A DNA stretch of 56,113 bases. Origin: Treponema sp. (lineage in GTDB: Bacteria > Spirochaetota > Spirochaetia > Treponematales > Treponemataceae). This document shows positions 25,343 to 33,408 of this stretch, one piece after another; positions within the stretch are counted from its first letter, which is position 1, and each line of letters starts with the position of its first letter. The notes beneath the pieces were generated by a model. The model saw only the letters and a program-made list of their open reading frames with translations. It had not been told where the DNA came from and made no database searches. Position numbers and translations under genes: made by a program. The stretch lies in assembly GCA_016288205.1 (NCBI GenBank), contig JAEEYO010000053.1, positions 1 through 56,113 of the forward strand, written 5' to 3'.

Positions 25343-25397
25343 CGAGTTGAAAACGGAAAGCTGTGCGAGTTGAAAACGGAAAGTTGAAAGTGGAAAG
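25342..25397 (+). repeat. Tandem and heptamer repeat after the outer-membrane protein gene
   Basis: The 19-mer gcgagttgaaaacggaaag occurs at 25342-25360 and 25365-25383, and is followed by TTGAAAG-TGGAAAG-type heptamers. The array begins on the last base of the stop codon and reads in the sense direction of the gene, like the related arrays at 474 and 44700. Confidence 0.6.
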
Positions 25398-26303
25398 CTA
25401 AGAATTCTTGATTTTCAATTTTTTCCTTAGCAGATTAAGGACCCGCTTTTTGTCCTCGGACCACTTTGGGGCAATCAGGAGTCTTTTGGGGCCGTCGCCT
25501 GTCATGCGGTGGACTACGGTGGTCTCAGGAAGCAAATCAAGGCACTCCACAACCAAATCCGTGTATTCTTCAAGACTCATTATATGGAAGGGATTTTCCC
25601 TGTAGAGATTTGCGAGCGGTGTTCCCTCAAGCACATGCAAAAGCTGTAGTTTGATTCCGTCCAGGGCGGGATCCAGCGCGGCAAGATAGGAGATTGTCTC
25701 AAGCATATCGCGTTTTGACTCACCCGGCAGTCCCAGAATCGTGTGAACTATTACACTCAGGCCATTTTTTTTCAAATCAGCGTAGGATTTTTCAAAACAC
25801 GAAAGGCTGTAGCACCGGTTCATTTTTATTGCGGTGTCCTCGTGTATGGTCTGAAGTCCAAGCTCCACCCACACGGGTTTTATTTTGTTCAGCTCCACAA
25901 GCATTCCGATAATCTCCGGAGGAAGACAATCCGGGCGTGTTCCTATGGACAAGGCGACAATCTCCGGGTGCAGGATCGCTTTCTTGAAGATTGGGAAAAG
26001 CCTCTCGGGATTTCCATACGTTGAAGTGTATGACTGAAAATATGCAATGTACTTTCGTTCGGCTGATGCAATCCGCTTCGGGAATTTTGAGTCAACGCGG
26101 GACTTTGCCTTTTCAATCTGCAAGTCAACGTCCTCAAAATCCGTGGCGAAATCTCCAGACCCTCCGGCTGAACAGAATGCACATCCACCAGAGCCGACCT
26201 TTCCGTCGCGGTTTGGACAAGTACATCCTGCAGACAGGGACAATTTATAAACTTTGCATCCGAATGATTTTTTTAGATAATCAGAAAGGAAAAATCTGGT
26301 CAA
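25398..26303 (-). CDS. Radical SAM protein of the TIGR01212/YhcC type
   Basis: A 301-aa radical SAM enzyme. The cluster-binding region is CTCPNRDGKVGSGGCAFC, with three widely spaced cysteines as in the TIGR01212 family rather than C-x3-C-x2-C. Other conserved blocks are YKLSLSAGCTCPNRDG, YIAYFQSYTSTY, LSIGTRPDC, VELGLQTIHEDT, HTILGLPGE and KLQLLHVLEGT. The reaction is not known with certainty; some relatives are thought to modify tRNA. The only good start is TTG 26303, seven bases after the preceding stop, with AAGGAAG about 12 bases upstream. Third gene of valS - HD protein - radical SAM. Confidence 0.88.
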   Translation of the reverse strand: MTRFFLSDYLKKSFGCKVYKLSLSAGCTCPNRDGKVGSGGCAFCSAGGSGDFATDFEDVDLQIEKAKSRVDSKFPKRIASAERKYIAYFQSYTSTYGNPERLFPIFKKAILHPEIVALSIGTRPDCLPPEIIGMLVELNKIKPVWVELGLQTIHEDTAIKMNRCYSLSCFEKSYADLKKNGLSVIVHTILGLPGESKRDMLETISYLAALDPALDGIKLQLLHVLEGTPLANLYRENPFHIMSLEEYTDLVVECLDLLPETTVVHRMTGDGPKRLLIAPKWSEDKKRVLNLLRKKLKIKNS

Positions 26304-26309
26304 GAATTC

Positions 26310-26918
26310 TTAGTCTTCCTTGCGGTCATAGTAACCGGAATTTTCAAGATACTGACGGCGGGACTCCACCAGAGAGATAATCTCCTGGTACATATTAAAG
26401 TCAACTTCCAGTGCGATGGGGAAAATGAAACACTCGGTCTCATCACAGTAACGCTCAATGAATTCTGCGCTCGTTACAAAGCCGAGGGAAATCATGTTGC
26501 TGATTCTGTCGGCGCATTTCAAAATCTTCGCTTTTTGGCTTCCGTTTTTGATGATGTTTCGAAGGTAGTCCGGTTTCAGCTGTCCCTTCTGCTTCGTCAC
26601 CTCAAGCACAAGTTTCAGCACTTCCTCCCCTTCCTCATCCGCATTTCGGATCAGCTCAATGTCATACCCGGGGATGTCCTCAACGACATCATGAACGCAT
26701 GCGGCCTTCAGGAGGACGGAATCAATGTATCCGTAGTCAATAAGAATGCCCATCGTGTCCATCTGATGACGAAACATATTTCCGCCAGCGAAACGGGCTT
26801 TTCCAATTAGTGCCGTAGAAAGCTGCATGTATGGTGCCAAAGACATGCTCTTCAACTGAAGCATGTGCTCTGTGTCCATCTGTAGTGGTTTTTCCGTTGC
26901 CATAACATACGTTCCCAT
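26310..26918 (-). CDS. HD-domain phosphohydrolase with HDxxED motif
   Basis: A 202-aa cytoplasmic protein with a metal-dependent HD domain: RH (FRHQMDTM), HDVVED (AACVHDVVEDIPG) and KCADRISNM. The HDxxED form and the K-x-ADR-x-x-N block are those of the (p)ppGpp hydrolase domain of RelA/SpoT and of small alarmone hydrolases; there is no synthetase domain. Hydrolysis of (p)ppGpp or a related nucleotide is therefore an inference from motifs. ATG 26918 has AAGGAGG six bases upstream. It follows valS by 37 nt in the same operon, a suggestive link between aminoacyl-tRNA supply and alarmone turnover. Confidence 0.72.
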   Translation of the reverse strand: MGTYVMATEKPLQMDTEHMLQLKSMSLAPYMQLSTALIGKARFAGGNMFRHQMDTMGILIDYGYIDSVLLKAACVHDVVEDIPGYDIELIRNADEEGEEVLKLVLEVTKQKGQLKPDYLRNIIKNGSQKAKILKCADRISNMISLGFVTSAEFIERYCDETECFIFPIALEVDFNMYQEIISLVESRRQYLENSGYYDRKED

Positions 26919-26955
26919 TTCCTACCTCCTTAAAAAGTTTGATTTCTTGCTTGAA

Positions 26956-29700
26956 CTAAAGGCTCTTGACGTAGCCGGAAAGCTTTTCTATGCGACGCTG
27001 ACTTTCCGCCATTTTGTCGCGCTCAGCCTGTACGACTTCAGCAGGTGCGTGTGCCGCGAAATTTCCAGAGAGTTTTGCCTCGCTCTTTTTCACAGCAGCC
27101 TCCTCCGCCGCAATTTCCTTTTCAAAACGTGCCTTGAGCTGCTCGGTGTTGATTCCCTCATCAGCAAGCAGGAACGCCTCGAATCCGCTTCCCACGGTAC
27201 CGATTGATTTTGCGGGAGCCGCATCAACGAAATCAACCTTGCGCACGCCGGCAAGAAGCTCGATCATGTCGGTTTTCTCACGGATTACCTCGGCAGAAGA
27301 ACCCGCAGTAATCTTCACGGCCACATGGAGCTTTGACGCAGGATCCAGACCACATTCCACCCTCAGACCACGGATGCCGCGGATCAAATCCTTGAGCACA
27401 TCGAAGCGGGCTGTAATTGCGGAATCTGCGCGTGCTGACGTAAACTCGGGATAAGGCGCGTCCACCAAAAGACCCGTGTAAAGCGATGATGAGACAATCT
27501 TCTGCTCACCGGCTTTCTTTCTGTTTTCAATGATTTCCGCAAGAGGAAGCTTTGAGTAGATTTCCTCGGTAACGAACGGAATATAGGGATGGAGCAAGCG
27601 GAGGCTTTCCTCAAGCACGTTAAGGAGCACGGATGCCGCACGGTCCTTTTCCTTGTCATCTCCGTTTCTGAAACTCAGCTTCGTCGCCTCAACATACCAG
27701 TCGCAGTAATCATTCCAGAAATATTCATAGAGCGCGGAAGCTCCGTCGTTGTAGCGGTAATTCTCAAATGCGTTTCGGGCTGTCTCCACGGCTCGGTTCA
27801 GGCAGGAATAAATCCAGCGGTCAAGCTCGGTAAGATCAGAGTCGCTCACCGGGATAAGGTTGCGTCCCTCAAGATTTCCGAGGATGTAGCGGCTTGCGTT
27901 CCACACTTTATTGCAGAAGCGGCTTCCCATCTTGAAGCTGTCCTTGTCCACAAGCACGTCCTGTCCCTGTGCCGCCATGTATCCGAGAGTGAATTTAAGT
28001 GCGTCGGAACCGTACATGTCGATTATCTCAAGCGGGTCCATTCCGTTGCCGAGAGACTTTGACATCTTGCGTCCCTGCTTGTCGCGAACCAATCCGTGAA
28101 TGTAGATGTCGTGGAAAGGTGCTTTTCCGGTAAACTCAAGGCCTGCCATAATCATGCGGGCGACCCAGAAGAAGATGATGTCGTAGGCTGTTACGAGTGC
28201 CGTCGTCGGGTAGAATTCCCTCATGTCGGGAGTGTCCTCAGGCCAACCGAAAGTAGAGAAAGGCCAGAGCCATGAGCTGAACCATGTGTCAAGAACATCC
28301 TCGTCCTGCTTCAAATCTGCGGCTCCGCATCCGCACTTGGGACACTTGTCGGGATCCGTGCGGCTTACAATCACCTCACCGCATTTCTGACAGTACCATA
28401 CCGGGATTCTGTGTCCCCACCAAATCTGACGGCTCACGCACCAGTCGCGGATGTTCACAAGCCACTGCTCGTATGTGTTTTCCCATTTCTGCGGGAAGAA
28501 TTTTATCTCGCCCTTTTTCCATGCAGCAAGAGCTTTGTCCGCCATGGGCTTCATTTTTACGAACCACTGGTCTGAAAGATATGGCTCCACCACGGTCTTA
28601 CAGCGGTAACAATGACCTACGGAGTGAACCATCTTTTCCTCACCCTTGAAAAGTCCTGCTGCCTCCAAATCTTCTATTACAAGTTTGCGCGCCGCCTCGG
28701 GTTTGAGTCCCTGGTATTTTTCAGGCACGTTTTCGTTAAGGCGACCGTCCGGAGTAAGAAGGTTCACCACCTCAAGATTGTGTCTCTTTCCAACTTCCCA
28801 GTCGTTCGGGTCATGCGCCGGAGTGATTTTCACCATACCGGTTCCGAATTCCTTGTCAACATACTCATCCGCAATAATCGGGATTTCCTTTCCGGTAATC
28901 GGGAGCTTGAGCTTCTTTCCGACCAATGCCGTATAACGCTCGTCGGTGGGATTCACAGCGACCGCCGTATCTCCGAAGAATGTCTCAGGACGGGTTGTGG
29001 CTACCTCAATCTTTCCGCTTCCGTCGGCATACTCATAATAAAGATGATACATCGCTCCGGGTGTGTCCTCATGGTCCACTTCATCATCAGCAAGGGCGGT
29101 ACCACAGCGGGGACACCAGTTGACGAGCCTCTTTCCACGGTACATGAGTCCGCGCTCATAAAGGGTCACAAAAACATCACGGACAGCCGCGCTCAATCCC
29201 TCGTCATAGGTAAAACGCTCGCGGTCCCAGTCGGTTGAGTTGCCGAGCTTCTGCTGTTGCTTTACGATTATGTTGTGATGCTCTTCCTTTACCTTCCAAG
29301 TGCGCTCAAGAAATGCCTCGCGTCCAAGGTCGTTACGTGTCTTTCCTTCCTTTTTAAGCTGACGCTCCACCACGTTCTGAGTCGCGATTCCTGCATGGTC
29401 GGTTCCGGTAAGCCAGAGAGTATTGTCTCCCTTCATGCGGTGATAGCGGACCACAATGTCCTGCAATGTGTTGTTGAGTCCGTGTCCCATGTGAAGGACT
29501 CCGGTAACGTTCGGCGGAGGAATGACCACGGTATATTTCGCTACGTTAGGATTCTTTGCCTTTTTGTCAAGATAAGTCTGATGCAATGGGGACGCTTCAT
29601 CTGATGCGGGCTTAAAACAGCCGTTGTCCAGCCATTGAGAATAAATTCTGTCTTCAAAATCCTTGGGATTATACGCTTTTTCCAGTTCAATCGCCTTCAT
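26956..29700 (-). CDS. valS: Valyl-tRNA synthetase
   Basis: Class Ia synthetase charging tRNA-Val. The 914-aa protein has PPPNVTGVLHMGHGLN (HIGH-type HMGH), the connective-peptide editing domain with TTRPETFFGDTAVAV, a zinc-like CQKCGE..CPKCGCG insert, GRKMSKSLGNGMDP (KMSKS), the anticodon-binding helical domain (WNASRYILGNLEG) and a C-terminal coiled coil (KARFEKEIAAEEAAVKKSEAKL) typical of ValRS. ATG 29700 has GGAG and lies about 33 nt from the start site predicted for the promoter at 29740-29768. Confidence 0.97.
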   Translation of the reverse strand: MKAIELEKAYNPKDFEDRIYSQWLDNGCFKPASDEASPLHQTYLDKKAKNPNVAKYTVVIPPPNVTGVLHMGHGLNNTLQDIVVRYHRMKGDNTLWLTGTDHAGIATQNVVERQLKKEGKTRNDLGREAFLERTWKVKEEHHNIIVKQQQKLGNSTDWDRERFTYDEGLSAAVRDVFVTLYERGLMYRGKRLVNWCPRCGTALADDEVDHEDTPGAMYHLYYEYADGSGKIEVATTRPETFFGDTAVAVNPTDERYTALVGKKLKLPITGKEIPIIADEYVDKEFGTGMVKITPAHDPNDWEVGKRHNLEVVNLLTPDGRLNENVPEKYQGLKPEAARKLVIEDLEAAGLFKGEEKMVHSVGHCYRCKTVVEPYLSDQWFVKMKPMADKALAAWKKGEIKFFPQKWENTYEQWLVNIRDWCVSRQIWWGHRIPVWYCQKCGEVIVSRTDPDKCPKCGCGAADLKQDEDVLDTWFSSWLWPFSTFGWPEDTPDMREFYPTTALVTAYDIIFFWVARMIMAGLEFTGKAPFHDIYIHGLVRDKQGRKMSKSLGNGMDPLEIIDMYGSDALKFTLGYMAAQGQDVLVDKDSFKMGSRFCNKVWNASRYILGNLEGRNLIPVSDSDLTELDRWIYSCLNRAVETARNAFENYRYNDGASALYEYFWNDYCDWYVEATKLSFRNGDDKEKDRAASVLLNVLEESLRLLHPYIPFVTEEIYSKLPLAEIIENRKKAGEQKIVSSSLYTGLLVDAPYPEFTSARADSAITARFDVLKDLIRGIRGLRVECGLDPASKLHVAVKITAGSSAEVIREKTDMIELLAGVRKVDFVDAAPAKSIGTVGSGFEAFLLADEGINTEQLKARFEKEIAAEEAAVKKSEAKLSGNFAAHAPAEVVQAERDKMAESQRRIEKLSGYVKSL

Positions 29701-29739
29701 AAAAACTCCATGTAAAGTCTGTGGACAATACTGCGGAAC

Positions 29740-29768
29740 AGTGTAGCATTTTTTTGAAATATGTGCAA
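29740..29768 (-). promoter_or_regulatory. valS promoter
   Basis: On the minus strand TTGCAC (29768-29763), 17 bases, TACACT (29745-29740), with a TGn extended element. This gives a short ordinary leader that contains GGAG, in contrast to the leaderless promoters nearby. Confidence 0.6.
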
Positions 29769-29793
29769 TTACTTTTTTTACATCAAAAACACG

Positions 29794-30933
29794 TCAAAGC
29801 TCGCTGTAATCAACATCCGCGGCAACAACGACTCTGTAATCCGGGTACAGTCTCATAACGGCGTCACGTACCTCATTACAAACGGCAAGTCTGCTCGGTG
29901 CATCAAAACTGACCACAATATCGAACCTCATCGACCTCGCCTTGGGATTCACATAAAAGCCATGCATCTGGATGACGTATTTGTGCGAGAGAGTTTCTTT
30001 TTGGACGGCATCCTTTATCCGGCTGATTTCTCCGTCCTTCATGTTCGTAGAATAAACTCCGACTGCCATCAGAAGCACATGATGATTGATAAAAACCTTT
30101 TCCGTAATGGCACGCGTCAGTTCATCAAGTTGTCCCGCGGAAAGAGTGTCGTCCACCTCAATATGAATTGAACCGTTAAAAGCGTCGGGGCCATAATTGT
30201 TCAGCACCAGATCATACGCGCCGTGAACCTGGTCAAAAGATGCGACTGTCTTTTTTATCTCACGCACAAGAGAAGCCTCTGCCCGCTCACCCAGAACCTT
30301 TGAAAGCGTCTCCAAAAGCATTTCAAATCCAGCTTTTATTATAAGAAGAGAAATGACTGCACCGAGGTATGCCTCAAGCGAAAGATGAAAGTAAATGTAA
30401 ATGATTGCGGCAATCAGCGTAGAAAAAGAAATCACAGAGTCAAGGATGGCATCGGTACCGGAGTTCACGAGGGAATCTGAGTTCAGCTTTTTACCCATGG
30501 ACTTCACATAATTTCCAAGGATGATTTTAACAAGCACGGCAACGCCAATGATTATAAGGCCTGTAAGCTTGTATTGGGGAGTGACCGGACGGATGATTTT
30601 TTTGATTGACTCGACAAGCGATGTAACGCCCGCATAAAGCACGATTACGGCGATGACCATTGCGCTCAGATACTCCACGCGGCCATAACCGAACGGATGT
30701 TTTTTATCCGGTTCCTTCGCGGCAAGTTTTGTTCCGACAATCGTAATCAGGGAAGATGCAGCGTCGGAAAGATTGTTCACCGCATCCAGGATGATTGAGA
30801 TGGATGAGGAAAAAAGACCGACCACAGCTTTAAACCCCGCAAGCATCAGGTTCGCAAGTATTCCTATAACGCTCGTCCTGATCACTTTTTTATCCCGGCT
30901 TCCGTCATTCGCATGAACCATCACATCATCCAT
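29794..30933 (-). CDS. Cation diffusion facilitator family transporter
   Basis: CDF proteins export divalent metals (zinc, cadmium, iron, manganese) in exchange for protons. The 379-aa protein has six membrane segments, the aspartate-containing metal site in TM2 (ILDAVNNLSDAASSL) and TM5 (NSGTDAILDSVISF), the HPFGYGRVEYLSA loop, and a C-terminal ferredoxin-like cytoplasmic domain (VRDAVMRLYPDYRVVVAADVDY). The D-x-x-x-N/D pattern in TM2 does not settle the metal. I start at ATG 30933 because GAGGAG lies six bases upstream and the promoter at 30953 would exclude a start at 30981. Confidence 0.9.
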   Translation of the reverse strand: MDDVMVHANDGSRDKKVIRTSVIGILANLMLAGFKAVVGLFSSSISIILDAVNNLSDAASSLITIVGTKLAAKEPDKKHPFGYGRVEYLSAMVIAVIVLYAGVTSLVESIKKIIRPVTPQYKLTGLIIIGVAVLVKIILGNYVKSMGKKLNSDSLVNSGTDAILDSVISFSTLIAAIIYIYFHLSLEAYLGAVISLLIIKAGFEMLLETLSKVLGERAEASLVREIKKTVASFDQVHGAYDLVLNNYGPDAFNGSIHIEVDDTLSAGQLDELTRAITEKVFINHHVLLMAVGVYSTNMKDGEISRIKDAVQKETLSHKYVIQMHGFYVNPKARSMRFDIVVSFDAPSRLAVCNEVRDAVMRLYPDYRVVVAADVDYSEL

Positions 30934-30952
30934 AAAAAACTCCTCGGGGAAT

Positions 30953-30981
30953 ATTATAGCAGAGACGAAAATCAAACTCAA
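30953..30981 (-). promoter_or_regulatory. CDF transporter promoter
   Basis: TTGAGT (30981-30976), 17 bases, TATAAT (30958-30953) on the minus strand, with TGC before the -10 (extended element). Start near 30946, so the leader is about 13 nt and contains the GAGGAG site. Confidence 0.62.
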
Positions 30982-31018
30982 GACACTTCACCCGAGAAAA
31001 TTGCTTACCTAAATTAAC

Positions 31019-31047
31019 TTGCTTTTTTAAGTAATCCATGCTAGAAT
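31019..31047 (+). promoter_or_regulatory. Leaderless-type promoter of the LacI-family gene
   Basis: TTGCTT (31019-31024), 17 bases, TAGAAT (31042-31047), then six bases to ATG 31054. No Shine-Dalgarno sequence precedes the ATG. Confidence 0.62.
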
Positions 31048-31053
31048 TCATCC

Positions 31054-32073
31054 ATGAATCACACACAAAAGGTCAGACTTTCAGACATTGCGAAAAAAAT
31101 CGGGGTCAGCACGGTGACAGTCTCAAAGGCCATCGCGGACAAGGAAGGAGTTTCGGACGAGCTCAGGGAAAAAATCAAAAAACTTGCGGCGGACATGGGC
31201 TACAGGCAGAAAAGCGCGAAGATTGCGTCCCTCCGAAAAGAAAATTCCACAGGCAACATCGGAATCATCATACCGTCCAGATTTTTTGAGCGTGCCACAT
31301 CATTTTACTGGAGCATGTACAACGCGCTTTCCAAGGAGCTGATTTCAAACGGCTACTATGCCATAATGGAGCAGCTTGACGCAAAGGAAGAGTTTGACCT
31401 TGCCATTCCCCACGTGATTCAGGACCACAAGGTTGACGGAGTGATTCTTCTGGGGCAGCTTTCAAACGACTACGCGCATTATTTTCTGAAGCACTACTCG
31501 AATTTCATCTTCATGGATTTTTACGTCAACGAGGAAAACACCGACTCCGTAACGACCGACAATTTTTACAGCGAATACATAATGACGCAATACCTGATCT
31601 CACAGGGACACAGGGACATACGCTTCGTGGGAAATTTCAACGCGACGACGAGCATCAACGACCGCTTCATGGGATTTATGAAAGCCATGCTGGAAAACGG
31701 ACTTCATGTTTCATTCGACGAAATCATCAACGACCGCGATAAAAGGGGATTCTATTCGCCCATCCAGCTGCCGGAGAAAATGCCGACCGCCTTTGTGTGC
31801 AACTGTGACGAGACAGCATCGCGGCTGATTGAAGTGCTTGGCGAAAACGGATATTCTGTTCCAAATGACATTTCCGTGGTTGGCTTCGACAATTTCGTCT
31901 CAAGCGGAAGCGTAAATCCACCGCTCACAACGGTTGAGGTCGATCCGTCTGAGTCCGCAAGAGCCGCCGTGGAGCTGCTTCTGAAAAAAATCACCGGGCA
32001 GCAGTATACTCACGGACTTACGGTGGTCGCGGGAAAACTGATTTTCAGGGATTCCGTAAAAAAGATTTCGTGA
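31054..32073 (+). CDS. LacI-family transcriptional regulator
   Basis: A 339-aa regulator with an N-terminal LacI helix-turn-helix (RLSDIAKKIGVSTVTVSKAIADKEGVSDELREKI in the usual 5-60 span, including the hinge region) and a periplasmic-binding-protein-like ligand domain (GNIGIIIPSRFF, VDGVILLG, the FDNFVSSGSVNPPLTTVEVD block). It lies 19 nt upstream of the epimerase gene and in the same direction, so it most likely controls sugar use including that gene and probably its own transcription. The effector sugar is unknown; a disaccharide or its breakdown product is a guess from the neighbour. Confidence 0.93.
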   Translation: MNHTQKVRLSDIAKKIGVSTVTVSKAIADKEGVSDELREKIKKLAADMGYRQKSAKIASLRKENSTGNIGIIIPSRFFERATSFYWSMYNALSKELISNGYYAIMEQLDAKEEFDLAIPHVIQDHKVDGVILLGQLSNDYAHYFLKHYSNFIFMDFYVNEENTDSVTTDNFYSEYIMTQYLISQGHRDIRFVGNFNATTSINDRFMGFMKAMLENGLHVSFDEIINDRDKRGFYSPIQLPEKMPTAFVCNCDETASRLIEVLGENGYSVPNDISVVGFDNFVSSGSVNPPLTTVEVDPSESARAAVELLLKKITGQQYTHGLTVVAGKLIFRDSVKKIS

Positions 32074-32092
32074 CGGAAAACGGGGGGACTAA

Positions 32093-33364
32093 ATGGATAA
32101 AAAGATTTTCGATGAGCTCAGGTCGGAGCTGGTTGACTGCATACTTCCCTACTGGACTGAATACGCAAGGGACACATCCACCGGCGGATTCTATGGCGCA
32201 ATCAGCAACACAAACGTGCAGAATCAAAAGGAATGGCGCGGAATCGTAATGGTGAGCCGTTTTCTCTGGACATACAGCGCGGCCGCAAGATTTTTGAACG
32301 ACGAGTCCTATATGGAAATGGCGGATTATGCCCACGCATACTTGATGAAAAATTTCCATGACCCATATTACGGCGGAATGTACTGGTCGGTAAATGCGGA
32401 CGGAACAATCCTTTCGGACAAAAAACAGATATTCGGAAACGCCTATGCAATCTACGCGCTGAGTGAATATGCCGCAGCGATCAAGGAAATCCGAGGCGAG
32501 GATGAGGTGGCTGAAAATGTGATGGGTCAGGCACTCTCCGTTTTTTCCATGCTCGAAAAACATGCGTCTGATGAGGAATTCGGCGGATATTTCGAGGCAC
32601 TGAACCGGGACTGGAGCGAAACCGAAGACACCAAGCTCAGCGAAAAAGACATTGACTGCTCCAAATCCATGAACACGAACCTGCATGTGATGGAAGCTTA
32701 TACAAATCTCTACAGAACCCTACCAAGTGTCTGCCCCGACAAAAAGAATGAGCGCAAGGACGTGGGAAAAGCACTCGGAAGCCTGATTCAAATCCACCTG
32801 AGCAGAATCCTAGCAAAGACCTATCATCTAGTGCCCTACTTCGACAGGGACTGGACACCCACGGGACCGAGGGAAAGCAGCTTCGGACATGACATTGAGG
32901 CAAGCTGGCTTTTGTGGGATGCGGCGAACGAGCTGAAAAACATTGAGCTGAAAAAAAAGGTGAAGCCGGTTGTAATACGCATGGCACAACTCTCGCTCCT
33001 TGACGGATTCGACCCGAACACCGGCGGATTTGACTATTCTGCTGATGAGGACGGAATCAAGGACACGACCCGAATCTGGTGGACACAAGCTGAGGCCATC
33101 AACGGATTTTACAACGCATGGGAAATGACCTGGGACAGTTCTTTTGAAGAGGCCGTGGAAAAAATCTGGGAGTGGGTAAAAAAATATCAGAAAAACACCG
33201 AGCACGGAGAATGGTACTGGGCGGTAAGCGACAAGGGAAAACCTGCGAAACGTGAGCCAAAAGGCGGCAACTGGAAAACCTGCTACCACAACGCAAGATG
33301 CTGCATGGAACTTCTCCGCCGCTACAGGGCAAAGAATGACACGGAATCCACAAGCGAATCGTGA
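32093..33364 (+). CDS. AGE-family epimerase, probable cellobiose 2-epimerase
   Basis: A 423-aa (alpha/alpha)6-barrel sugar epimerase. The three histidines needed by cellobiose 2-epimerases have clear counterparts: NTNLHVMEAYTNL, FGHDIEASWLLWDA and the C-terminal KTCYHNARCCMELL; WWTQAEAINGFYNA is also diagnostic. The enzyme would convert the reducing-end glucose of cellobiose or mannobiose to its C2 epimer, feeding beta-mannan or cellulose-derived sugar use. N-acylglucosamine 2-epimerase is the alternative but fits the motifs less well. A GGGGGGA ribosome-binding site precedes ATG 32093. No signal peptide, so cytoplasmic. Confidence 0.85.
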   Translation: MDKKIFDELRSELVDCILPYWTEYARDTSTGGFYGAISNTNVQNQKEWRGIVMVSRFLWTYSAAARFLNDESYMEMADYAHAYLMKNFHDPYYGGMYWSVNADGTILSDKKQIFGNAYAIYALSEYAAAIKEIRGEDEVAENVMGQALSVFSMLEKHASDEEFGGYFEALNRDWSETEDTKLSEKDIDCSKSMNTNLHVMEAYTNLYRTLPSVCPDKKNERKDVGKALGSLIQIHLSRILAKTYHLVPYFDRDWTPTGPRESSFGHDIEASWLLWDAANELKNIELKKKVKPVVIRMAQLSLLDGFDPNTGGFDYSADEDGIKDTTRIWWTQAEAINGFYNAWEMTWDSSFEEAVEKIWEWVKKYQKNTEHGEWYWAVSDKGKPAKREPKGGNWKTCYHNARCCMELLRRYRAKNDTESTSES

Positions 33365-33408
33365 TCCATGCCATTCCTGCTCTGACAGATAAATATGTAA
33401 ATTAAAGA

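Noticed and set aside
29794..30981. ATG 30981 as the start of the CDF transporter
   Set aside because: It lies upstream of the predicted promoter (30953-30981) and would add a non-family extension; ATG 30933 has GAGGAG.
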